Source of the DNA: Mycobacterium neglectum
GTDB taxonomy: Bacteria > Actinomycetota > Actinomycetes > Mycobacteriales > Mycobacteriaceae
Assembly: GCF_002591975.1 (NCBI RefSeq)
Contig: NZ_NVQE01000004.1
Coordinates: 186,001-250,000 of the forward strand
DNA length: 64,000 bases
Reading direction: 5' to 3'
In this document: piece by piece, positions 27,453-35,524 of the stretch
Layout of the letters: each line of letters starts with the position of its first letter
How positions within the stretch are numbered: the stretch's first letter is position 1
Made by a program: the position numbers and the translations under genes
The notes under the pieces: model-generated
What the model was told of the DNA's origin: nothing
Databases searched by the model: none
The model's input: only the letters and a program-made list of their open reading frames with translations

Positions 27453-28571
27453 ATGGGTGATTCAACGTTGACCACCGACCTTGGCCGCGTACTCGTCACC
27501 GGTGGCTCCGGATTCGTCGGCGCCAACCTGGTGACCGAACTGCTTGACCGCGGGCACGAGGTCCGCTCATTCGACCGCGTCCCCTCGCCTCTTCCCGCCC
27601 ACCCGAAGCTCGAGGTCCTTGAGGGCGACATCTGCGATCTGGAAACCGTGGCCGCCGCCGTCGCCGGCACCGACACCGTATTCCACACCGCGGCGATCAT
27701 CGACCTGATGGGCGGCGCGTCGGTCACCGAGGAATACCGCAAGCGCAGCTTCTCGGTGAACGTCACCGGCACCGAGAACCTCGTGCATGCCGCGCAGGCC
27801 GCCGGCGTCAAGCGATTCGTCTACACCGCCTCCAACAGCGTCGTGATGGGCGGCAAGAAGATCTCCGGCGGCGACGAAACACTGCCCTACACCGAGCGAT
27901 TCAACGACCTCTACACCGAGACGAAGGTCGTCGCGGAGAAGTTCGTGCTGGCCGCCAACGGTGGCGAAGATGGCGCTGGTCTGCTCACCTGCTCGATCCG
28001 GCCCAGCGGCATCTGGGGCCGCGGCGACCAGACCATGTTCCGCAAGGTGTTCGAGAGCGTGCTCGCCGGTCACGTCAAGGTGCTGGTCGGCGGCAAGAAC
28101 GTCAAGCTCGACAACTCATACGTACACAACTTGATTCACGGCTTCATCCTCGCCGCCCAGCATCTGGTGCCCGGTGGCACGGCGCCCGGTCAGGCGTACT
28201 TCATCAACGACGGCGATCCGATCAACATGTTCGAGTTCTCCCGGCCGGTGGTGGAGGCGTGCGGCCAGAGCTACCCGAAGATCCGTGTGCCCGGCCGGCT
28301 GGTGTGGTTCGCGATGACTGTGTGGCAGTGGTTTCACTTCAAGTTCGGGATTCCCAAGCCGATGGTCGAGCCCCTCGGGGTGGAACGGCTCTACCTCGAC
28401 AACTACTTCTCCATCGCCAAGGCCAAACGCGACCTCGGATACGAGCCGCTGTTCACCACCGAGCGCGCGATGGACGAGTGTCTGCCCTACTACGTCGACC
28501 TGTTCCATCAGATGAAGAACGCCGGCCACGCGCCGGCGGTCAGCATTGCGGCCGCGCCGCTAGAGGGTTAG
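27453..28571 (+). CDS. 3beta-hydroxysteroid dehydrogenase/isomerase family protein (Rv1106c-like)
   Basis: 372 residues. An extended short-chain dehydrogenase with the NAD motif TGGSGFVGANLV, DTVFHTAAIIDLMGG, and a Tyr-x3-Lys catalytic pair in YTETKVVAEKFV. The body matches the 3beta-HSD/NSDHL-like group; Rv1106c of M. tuberculosis oxidises cholesterol and pregnenolone to 3-keto-4-ene steroids. The KstR-type operator just upstream fits a role in sterol catabolism. It is followed in the same direction, after 139 bp, by the first sulfatase gene, so read-through into the sulfatase block is possible. Confidence 0.93.
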   Translation: MGDSTLTTDLGRVLVTGGSGFVGANLVTELLDRGHEVRSFDRVPSPLPAHPKLEVLEGDICDLETVAAAVAGTDTVFHTAAIIDLMGGASVTEEYRKRSFSVNVTGTENLVHAAQAAGVKRFVYTASNSVVMGGKKISGGDETLPYTERFNDLYTETKVVAEKFVLAANGGEDGAGLLTCSIRPSGIWGRGDQTMFRKVFESVLAGHVKVLVGGKNVKLDNSYVHNLIHGFILAAQHLVPGGTAPGQAYFINDGDPINMFEFSRPVVEACGQSYPKIRVPGRLVWFAMTVWQWFHFKFGIPKPMVEPLGVERLYLDNYFSIAKAKRDLGYEPLFTTERAMDECLPYYVDLFHQMKNAGHAPAVSIAAAPLEG

Positions 28572-28710
28572 ACCGTTCGCTCGGCGGCGTCATCATTCGA
28601 TGACGCGCACCCTCGCACGTAAGTTTCCGCTGAGAAGCTCCACTTTCCAGCACGAGTTGCCTTGATACCGCATAGCGTTCGTCGTGGCGACCTGCTGGAA
28701 GGAGCAGCCC

Positions 28711-30252
28711 ATGCCCAATGGGAAACCGAACATCCTGGTCATTTGGGGCGACGACATCGGGATCTCCAATCTGAGTTGCTACAGCGACGGCATGATGGGC
28801 TATCGCACCCCGAACATCGACCGGATCGCCAGCGAGGGCATGCGCTTCACCGACTCCTACGGCGAGCAAAGCTGCACTGCCGGCCGGGCGGCCTTCATCA
28901 GTGGACAAAGCGTCTACCGCACCGGGATGAGCAAGGTCGGCGTGCCCGGCGTGGACATCGGCTGGGCCGCCGAGGACCCGACGATCGCCGAGTTGCTCAA
29001 GCCGCTCGGCTACGCGACCGGACAGTTCGGCAAGAACCACTTCGGCGATCTGAACAAATACCTGCCGACCGTGCACGGGTTCGACGAGTTCTTCGGCAAC
29101 CTGTATCACCTCAACGCCGAGGAGGAGCCCGAGCAGTTCGACTACCCGCACAAGGACCAATTCCCGAAGCTCTACGAGACGGCGCTGCCACGCGGCGTAC
29201 TCGACTGCAAGGCGCTGGACGAGGCGTCGACCGAACCCGACGACGAGAAGTTCGGCCCGGTCGGCAAGCAGACGATTGAGGACACCGGCCCGCTGACCGC
29301 CAAGCGGATGGAGACCATCGATGACGACATCGCCGACCGCACCGTGGACTACATCAAGCGGCAACACGGCGAAGGCAACCCGTTCTTCGTCTGGTGCAAC
29401 TTCACCCACATGCACATGTACACACACCTGAAGCCCGGCAGCAAGGGACAGGCCGGACTGTGGCAATCCGAGTACCACGACGCGATGATCGACCACGACA
29501 AAAATGTCGGCACAGTGCTCGATGTGCTGGACGAACTCGGCATCGCCGACGACACCATCGTCATCTACTCGACCGACAACGGACCGCACCGCAACTCGTG
29601 GCCGGACGCGGGCACGACGCCCTTCCGTAGCGAGAAGAACACGAACTGGGAAGGTGCGTATCGGGTTCCGGAGTTGATCCGCTGGCCGGGAAAGATCAAG
29701 GCGGGCACGGTATCCAACGACATCATCCAGCATCATGACTGGCTTCCGACATTGCTCGCCGCGGCCGGTGATCCCGATATCAGCGACAAGTTGAAGAAGG
29801 GCCACCAGATCGGGGATGTCGAATACAAGGTGCACGTCGACGGGTTCAACCTGATGCCGTATCTGATGGGCGAGGTCGAGCACAGCCCGCGACGGGGCTT
29901 CTTCTACTTCAACGACGACGCCGAACTGGTCGGGATGCGCTTCGAGAACTGGAAAATCGTCTTCGCCGAGCAGCGCGCACAGGGCACGTTGCGGACCTGG
30001 GCCGAGCCGTTCACACCGCTACGGGTGCCCAAACTGTTCAACCTGCGCACCGACCCGTTCGAATACGCCGACATCACGTCGAACACCTACTACGAGTGGT
30101 TCCTCCGGCACGACTTCTTCGTCTTCTACGCCACGGCGATGGCTGCGCAGTTCCTCGACACGTTCAAGGAGTTCCCGCCGCGGCACCCACCGGCCAGCTT
30201 CAGCGTCGATCAGATCGTCAAGAAGCTCGAAGATTTCCTGGCATCCGACTAA
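28711..30252 (+). CDS. Type I sulfatase (arylsulfatase family), CTAGR active-site variant
   Basis: 513 residues from ATG 28711, with AAGGAG 6 bp upstream; a longer frame to 28684 lacks a site. The alkaline-phosphatase-fold sulfatase features are present: metal-binding Asp pair in VIWGDDIGISN, active-site Cys55 in SCTAGRAAFISG, a basic TGQFGKNHFGDLN block and YSTDNGPHRNSWPD. The formylglycine motif is C-T-A-G-R, with Ala where most have Pro. No signal peptide, so probably cytoplasmic. It is strikingly similar to the next gene (tandem duplicates) and shares the cluster with a formylglycine-generating enzyme. Substrate unknown. Confidence 0.94.
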   Translation: MPNGKPNILVIWGDDIGISNLSCYSDGMMGYRTPNIDRIASEGMRFTDSYGEQSCTAGRAAFISGQSVYRTGMSKVGVPGVDIGWAAEDPTIAELLKPLGYATGQFGKNHFGDLNKYLPTVHGFDEFFGNLYHLNAEEEPEQFDYPHKDQFPKLYETALPRGVLDCKALDEASTEPDDEKFGPVGKQTIEDTGPLTAKRMETIDDDIADRTVDYIKRQHGEGNPFFVWCNFTHMHMYTHLKPGSKGQAGLWQSEYHDAMIDHDKNVGTVLDVLDELGIADDTIVIYSTDNGPHRNSWPDAGTTPFRSEKNTNWEGAYRVPELIRWPGKIKAGTVSNDIIQHHDWLPTLLAAAGDPDISDKLKKGHQIGDVEYKVHVDGFNLMPYLMGEVEHSPRRGFFYFNDDAELVGMRFENWKIVFAEQRAQGTLRTWAEPFTPLRVPKLFNLRTDPFEYADITSNTYYEWFLRHDFFVFYATAMAAQFLDTFKEFPPRHPPASFSVDQIVKKLEDFLASD

Positions 30253-30304
30253 AGGATCGACAGCACCCGCGTACGGCCACGACAATTCAAGAGAGGGATT
30301 GTGC

Positions 30305-31849
30305 ATGCCTGACAAGAAGCCGAACATCCTGGTCATCTGGGGTGACGACATCGGCATCTCGAACCTGAGTTGCTACAGCCGCGGAATGATGGGGTATTTC
30401 ACCCCCAACATCGACCGGATCGCCGACGAGGGGATGCTTTTCACCGACTCCTACGGTGAGCAGAGCTGCACGGCAGGACGGTCGTCGTTCATCACCGGAC
30501 AAAGCGTCTACCGCACCGGCATGAGCAAGGTCGGTATGCCGGGTGTGGATATCGGTCTGCAGAAGGAAGATCCGACGATCGCCGAACTGCTCAAGCCCTT
30601 GGGTTATGCCACCGGGCAATTCGGTAAGAATCACCTCGGAGACTTGAACAAGTTCCTGCCGACGGCGCACGGATTCGACGAGTTCTTCGGCAACCTGTAC
30701 CACCTCAACGCGGAGGAGGAACCTGAGCACGAGGACTATCCGACCGCCGAGGAGGCGCCACTGCTGCGCAAGGCGCTCCTCCCCCGTGGCGTCATCCACT
30801 CGTGGGCAACCGAAGAGGATTCCAGCGAGGTCGACGACCGCTACGGCCCGGTCGGCAAGCAACGCATCGAGGACACCGGACCGCTGACGAAGAAGCGCAT
30901 GGAGACCATCGACGACGAGACCACCTCGGCGTGTGCGGATTTCATCCGGCGCCAACACGAGGCAGCCACGCCGTTCTTCGTGTGGATGAACATGACCCAC
31001 ATGCACTTCCGGACGCACACCAAGCCGGAGAGCCTCGGCCAGTCGGGCCGTTGGCAGTCGCCGTACCACGACACGATGATCGACCATGACCGCAATGTCG
31101 GTACGCTGCTGGACCTCGTCGACGAACTGGGCATCGCCGAGGACACCATCGTCATCTACTCGACGGACAATGGCCCGCACGCCAACAGCTGGCCCGACGG
31201 CGCGACCACTCCGTTCCGCAGCGAGAAGGCCACCAACTGGGAAGGCGCCTTCCGGATACCGGAGATGATCCGCTGGACCGGAAAGATCAAACCCGGGTCG
31301 GTATCGAATGAGATTGTCCAGCATCATGATTGGCTGCCGACGTTCCTGGCGGCCGCAGGTGATACGGATATCGTCGAAAAGCTGAAGAAGGGCCACCAGG
31401 CCGGCGACATGAAGTACAAGGTGCACATCGACGGCTACAACCTGCTGCCCTATCTCACCGGCGAAGTGGACCAGAGCCCCCGGCGGGGAATGATCTATTT
31501 CTCCGATGACGGCGACGTGCTCGGGATCCGGGCGGAAAACTGGAAGATCGTGTTCATGGAGCAGCGCTGCCAGGGCACGCTTCAGGTGTGGTTCGAGCCG
31601 TTTACCGCGCTGCGTGCACCCAAGCTTTTCAACCTGCGCACCGATCCATTCGAACACGCCGATGTCACGTCGAACACTTACTGGGACTGGCTCATTGACC
31701 GGTTATACCTGATGTTCTACGGCTCCGCGATCGTCAACCAGTTCCTGGAGACCTTCAAGGAGTTCCCGCCGCGGCAGGAACCGGCGTCGTTCACCATCAA
31801 CAACGCGGTCGAGGAACTCGAGAAGTTCCTGGCCACCCGGGGCGGCTGA
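30305..31849 (+). CDS. Type I sulfatase (arylsulfatase family), CTAGR active-site variant, tandem paralogue
   Basis: 514 residues from ATG 30305, with AGAGGGA 6 bp upstream. It is collinear and highly similar along its whole length to the preceding sulfatase: VIWGDDIGISN, Cys55 in SCTAGRSSFITG, TGQFGKNHLGDLN, YSTDNGPHANSWPD. The differences concentrate around residues 140-180 and in the C-terminal quarter, regions that often shape substrate choice. There is no signal peptide. Its stop overlaps the start of the HAD gene by one base (TGATG), so the last three genes of this run are translationally linked. Confidence 0.94.
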   Translation: MPDKKPNILVIWGDDIGISNLSCYSRGMMGYFTPNIDRIADEGMLFTDSYGEQSCTAGRSSFITGQSVYRTGMSKVGMPGVDIGLQKEDPTIAELLKPLGYATGQFGKNHLGDLNKFLPTAHGFDEFFGNLYHLNAEEEPEHEDYPTAEEAPLLRKALLPRGVIHSWATEEDSSEVDDRYGPVGKQRIEDTGPLTKKRMETIDDETTSACADFIRRQHEAATPFFVWMNMTHMHFRTHTKPESLGQSGRWQSPYHDTMIDHDRNVGTLLDLVDELGIAEDTIVIYSTDNGPHANSWPDGATTPFRSEKATNWEGAFRIPEMIRWTGKIKPGSVSNEIVQHHDWLPTFLAAAGDTDIVEKLKKGHQAGDMKYKVHIDGYNLLPYLTGEVDQSPRRGMIYFSDDGDVLGIRAENWKIVFMEQRCQGTLQVWFEPFTALRAPKLFNLRTDPFEHADVTSNTYWDWLIDRLYLMFYGSAIVNQFLETFKEFPPRQEPASFTINNAVEELEKFLATRGG

Positions 31850-32769
31850 TGCTCGAGTCGTGGACCGACGGACCGACGAAGTCCGCGATCGTCGACTTTG
31901 TGGGGCGGGTCACCGCCCACGGTCCGGATTACGTTGCGCCCGAGGCCCGTGTCGCGGTTTTCGACAACGACGGCACGCTGTGGTGTGAGAAGCCGATGTA
32001 CATCCAGCTCGACTTCATCATCCGCAGACTCGCTGAGCGGGCCGTGGCCGACGAGTCGCTAGCCGGCCAGCAGCCCTACCAGGCCGCGGTCGCCGGCGAT
32101 CTCCAGTGGTTCGGCGGTGCGATCACCAAGCACTACCAAGGCGATGATACCGACCTGAAAGTACTTGCCGGGGCGGTGATGTCCCTTCACGAGGCGATGA
32201 ACGTCGAGGACCACGCGGCACGGGTATCGGCCTTTTTCGCCGAGGCGAAGCACCCGACACTGAACCGCCCCTACCAGGAATGTATTTACACGCCGATGGT
32301 GCAGTTGCTGCGATATCTCGAGAGCAACGGCTTCACCTGCTACATCGTTTCCGGCGGGGGCCGCGATTTCATGCGGCCGATCACCTCGGCGATCTACGGC
32401 ATCCCCCCTGAACGTGTCGTCGGTAGTGCACAGGGTTTGAAGTTCGAAGGGGCGGAGGGCCACGGCGATCTGCTGATCCAGCCTGCGCTCGACATCTTCG
32501 ACGACGGACCCGAGAAGCCGGTGCGGGTCTGGAGCCGGATTGGCAGGCGCCCCATCCTGTCGGCGGGCAACTCCAACGGCGACGACGAGATGCTGCAGTA
32601 CTCGGGAAGGCCAGGGGCGGCAGCCCTGCGGTTACTGGTACTGCACGACGACGCCGAACGCGAATTCGACTACACGGCAGGCGCAGAACGGGCGCTCGAG
32701 CATGCCGCAACCTACGGCTGGACCGTCGTGAGCATCAAGAACGACTGGACGACCGTCTTCGGTGAGTGA
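31849..32769 (+). CDS. HAD-superfamily phosphatase (phosphoserine-phosphatase-like)
   Basis: 306 residues. HAD motif I is AVFDNDGTLWCEK, with Asn where the usual DxDGT has another residue; motif II is YIVSGGGRDF; a motif IV-like segment is ILSAGNSNGDDEML. A helical cap lies at about 60-150. It fits the phosphoserine-phosphatase-like HAD-IB group. It sits between a sulfatase and the formylglycine-generating enzyme gene and overlaps both (1 and 8 bp), so it is part of that operon. A phosphate-ester step linked to organosulfate use is inference. Confidence 0.86.
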   Translation: MLESWTDGPTKSAIVDFVGRVTAHGPDYVAPEARVAVFDNDGTLWCEKPMYIQLDFIIRRLAERAVADESLAGQQPYQAAVAGDLQWFGGAITKHYQGDDTDLKVLAGAVMSLHEAMNVEDHAARVSAFFAEAKHPTLNRPYQECIYTPMVQLLRYLESNGFTCYIVSGGGRDFMRPITSAIYGIPPERVVGSAQGLKFEGAEGHGDLLIQPALDIFDDGPEKPVRVWSRIGRRPILSAGNSNGDDEMLQYSGRPGAAALRLLVLHDDAEREFDYTAGAERALEHAATYGWTVVSIKNDWTTVFGE

Positions 32770-33640
32770 CGACCTCATCCGGATCCCGCCGCAGACTGCT
32801 TTGCTGGGGTCGGACCGCCACTACCCTGAGGAGGCGCCGACCCGGCCGATCGAAGTCGACGGGTTCTGGATGATGACGACTACGGTCACCAACGCCCACT
32901 TCGCCGAGTTCGTCGCGGCCACGGGCTATCTCACCGTCGCCGAACGACCCTTGGACCCCGCCGCATATCCCGACGCGCCCGCGCAGAACCTACAGCCAGG
33001 GTCGATGGTGTTCACGCGCACTCAGGGACCCGTGGACCTTCGACATCTCAATCTGTGGTGGACGTGGACACCGGGGGCGTCGTGGCGCCACCCCGTCGGT
33101 CCGTTGTCGTCGGTCGACAAGCGCGCCGATCACCCGGTTGTGCACGTTGCTCACGAGGACGCCGAGGCCTACGCGGCGTGGGCCGGTATGTCGCTGCCGA
33201 CCGAGGCGGAATGGGAAACCGCGGCCAGGGGTGGACTAGAGGACGCCGAATACACCTGGGGCGACGAACCGGAATCGCCTGACCAGCCGATGGCCAACTA
33301 CTGGCACGGCGAATTCCCCTGGCGGCCGGAAAAAGGTTACGGGCGCACCGCCGCAGTCCGCAGCTACCCGCCCAACGGCTACGGGCTGTTCGACATGGCG
33401 GGCAACGTGTGGGAGTGGACCACCGACTGGTACGGCGAAAGCCGCGATGACCAGCCCTGTTGCGCCTCAGACAGTTATGACCAGCGCCAACCCCAGTTTC
33501 AGGTGCCCCGCAAGGTGGTCAAGGGCGGATCGTTCCTGTGCGCCGACGTCTACTGCCTGCGATACCGCCCCGCGGCACGCCGTCCACAGCCGATCGACAC
33601 CGGCATGAGCCACATCGGATTTCGCTGCGTCAAACGATGA
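32762..33640 (+). CDS. Formylglycine-generating enzyme (SUMF/FGE family)
   Basis: 292 residues from GTG 32762. It converts the active-site Cys of sulfatases to formylglycine. The FGE fold is recognisable throughout (TVTNAHFAEFVAATGY, LPTEAEWETAARGG, NGYGLFDMAGNVWEWTTDWYG). The paired catalytic cysteines are Cys260 and Cys265 in GGSFLCADVYCLRYR, spaced as in M. tuberculosis and Streptomyces FGE, followed by a C-terminal GFRCVKR. It is encoded with three sulfatases, its natural clients. All key residues are present and length is normal. Confidence 0.94.
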   Translation: MSDDLIRIPPQTALLGSDRHYPEEAPTRPIEVDGFWMMTTTVTNAHFAEFVAATGYLTVAERPLDPAAYPDAPAQNLQPGSMVFTRTQGPVDLRHLNLWWTWTPGASWRHPVGPLSSVDKRADHPVVHVAHEDAEAYAAWAGMSLPTEAEWETAARGGLEDAEYTWGDEPESPDQPMANYWHGEFPWRPEKGYGRTAAVRSYPPNGYGLFDMAGNVWEWTTDWYGESRDDQPCCASDSYDQRQPQFQVPRKVVKGGSFLCADVYCLRYRPAARRPQPIDTGMSHIGFRCVKR

Positions 33641-33924
33641 GCCATCATCAGCCGGACCGGGCCTACTTCTGCGGGTTGATCATTCATTTTGGCGGGTATG
33701 CGTCAGCTATGTCGGAATCGGCGAATGCGCACGAACTCAACATGCAATCGGCCGATTAATGTCACGGCGGATGCCGTGAACCAGTCGAGGCGCGTCTTCG
33801 CGCCATCGGCAGGGGGACAGTCCCGCGGCGGGTCCGCCTGCGAGCTCTTCTTTGCCGCCACCTCCTCGATCGAGGAGGGCGTTCTGCAGCCAGCGAACTG
33901 ACTGCACATCACCGGGAGGTACAC
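33641..33924. other. Intergenic region upstream of the third sulfatase
   Basis: 284 bp with no convincing gene. It separates the FGE operon from the third sulfatase, holds the 18-bp palindrome at 33861-33878 and ends in a strong GGGAGGT ribosome-binding site just before ATG 33925. A separate promoter for the third sulfatase probably lies here. Confidence 0.6.
33861..33878. promoter_or_regulatory. Perfect 18-bp palindrome, possible operator
   Basis: CCTCCTCGATCGAGGAGG is self-complementary with no loop and lies 46 bp before the third sulfatase start. Length and symmetry suit a dimeric repressor site; because it contains both CCTCC and GGAGG it might instead fold in the mRNA leader. No specific regulator can be named. 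Confidence 0.45.
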
Positions 33925-35502
33925 ATGGCGCAAGAATCCAGCAAGCCCAAGCCCAACATTGTCCTCATCGTCTCCGACGACTTCGGTTATGGGGATGCGG
34001 GCGTGTACGGAGGTGGCGAAAACCGCGGGATGCCGACCCCCAGTCTGGATCGGATGGCCGAAGAGGGCATGCAGTTCATGTCCTTCTACGCACAACCGAG
34101 TTGCACACCTGGGCGCGCGGCGATTCTCACCGGACGCATCCCGAATCGCAGCGGTATGACGACCGTGGCATTCCAGGGCCAGGGCGGCGGGCTGCCTGCA
34201 GCAGAGTGGACTCTCGCGTCTGTGGTCAAGACCGCCGGCTACAAGACTTTCTTCACCGGCAAGTGGCACCTCGGAGAGTCCGACTATGCGCTGCCCAACG
34301 CGCACGGCTTCGACGAAATGCGGCACTGCGGTCTGTATCACCTCAACGCCTACACCTATGCCGACCCGGAATGGTTCCCGGACATGGATGACGAGCTTCG
34401 CGCGATGTTCGAGCGCGTGACACGCGGCGCGCTATCGGGCAAAGCGGGCGAGGCGCCGACAGAGGACTTCAAGGTCAATGGCCAATATGTCGATACGCCG
34501 GAGCAAGGGCTCGTGGGCATTCCCTACTTCGACGAGTACGTCGAAAAGGATGCGTTGGAGTTCCTCGACGAGAACGCGACGTCCGAAACCCCATTCTTCA
34601 TGCACGTCAACTTCATGAAGGTGCATCAGCCGAACATGCCGCACCCCGATTTCAAGGGCAAATCGCTCTCCAAGTCGAAGTACGCGGATTCCATCGTGGA
34701 GAACGACACCCGAATCGGCCGCATCATGGACAAGATCCGCTCGCTGGGTCTCGACAAGAACACCTATGTGTTCTGGACGACGGACAACGGCGCCTGGCAG
34801 GACGTCTACCCTGACGCGGGCTATACGCCCTATCGCGGTACCAAGGGCACCGTTCGCGAGGGCGGCAATCGCGTGCCTGCCATCGCCTGGGGCCCAGGGA
34901 TCAAACCTGGATCACGCAACTCCGACATCGTCGGCGGCCTCGATTACATGGCGACCTTTGCCGCGCTGGCCGGCGCGCAATTGCCGGACAACGACCGCGA
35001 GGGCGAACCCATCATCTTCGACAGCTACGACATGTCACCGCTGTTGTTGGGAACCGGCAAGTCCGAGCGCAAGTCCTGGTTCTACTTCAGCGAGAACGAA
35101 CTCACCCCCGGTGCCGTGCGCGTCGGCCACTACAAGGCTGTCTTCAATCTGCGCGGCGATGACGGTGCGAGCACAGGAGGTCTCGCGGTCGATACCAACC
35201 TCGGCTGGAAAGGTGCGCAATCCTATGTTGCGACCGTCCCCCAGATTTTCGATCTCTGGCAGGACCCGCAGGAACGGTACGACATCTTCATGAACAACTA
35301 CACCGAACACACCTGGACCCTCGTGACCATCAACGAGGCGGTCAAGGAGCTGATGCAGACCTATCTGAAATACCCGCCCCGGAAGCTGCAAAGCGAAGGC
35401 TATTCGGGCCCGATCACCGTCACGCAATATCAGAGATTCCAGTTCCTCAGAGAGGAACTTGCGGACGCCGGGTTGAACATCGGGCTGCCCACCGGCAATT
35501 GA
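33925..35502 (+). CDS. Type I sulfatase, canonical CTPGR motif
   Basis: 525 residues. Metal-binding SDDFGYGDAGVYGGG, active-site Cys60 in PSCTPGRAAILTG (canonical C-x-P-x-R), TGKWHLGESDY and WTTDNGAWQDVYPD. It is only distantly related to the two tandem sulfatases 2 kb upstream and has its own ribosome-binding site, GGGAGGT, and its own upstream region, so it was probably recruited separately. No signal peptide is visible. It ends 22 bp from the convergent sulfate permease gene. Substrate unknown. Confidence 0.94.
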   Translation: MAQESSKPKPNIVLIVSDDFGYGDAGVYGGGENRGMPTPSLDRMAEEGMQFMSFYAQPSCTPGRAAILTGRIPNRSGMTTVAFQGQGGGLPAAEWTLASVVKTAGYKTFFTGKWHLGESDYALPNAHGFDEMRHCGLYHLNAYTYADPEWFPDMDDELRAMFERVTRGALSGKAGEAPTEDFKVNGQYVDTPEQGLVGIPYFDEYVEKDALEFLDENATSETPFFMHVNFMKVHQPNMPHPDFKGKSLSKSKYADSIVENDTRIGRIMDKIRSLGLDKNTYVFWTTDNGAWQDVYPDAGYTPYRGTKGTVREGGNRVPAIAWGPGIKPGSRNSDIVGGLDYMATFAALAGAQLPDNDREGEPIIFDSYDMSPLLLGTGKSERKSWFYFSENELTPGAVRVGHYKAVFNLRGDDGASTGGLAVDTNLGWKGAQSYVATVPQIFDLWQDPQERYDIFMNNYTEHTWTLVTINEAVKELMQTYLKYPPRKLQSEGYSGPITVTQYQRFQFLREELADAGLNIGLPTGN

Positions 35503-35524
35503 GGCAAACCCGGCTGCTCGGGCG

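Noticed and set aside
30287..31657. 456-codon minus-strand frame inside the second sulfatase
   Set aside because: Shadow frame typical of GC-rich genes; the sense strand has full sulfatase motifs.
28711..35502. Reading the sulfatase block as a type I phosphodiesterase or choline-sulfatase locus
   Set aside because: The active-site Cys motifs and adjacent FGE point to sulfatases, and no choline transport or betaine genes are nearby; choline sulfate is not supported.
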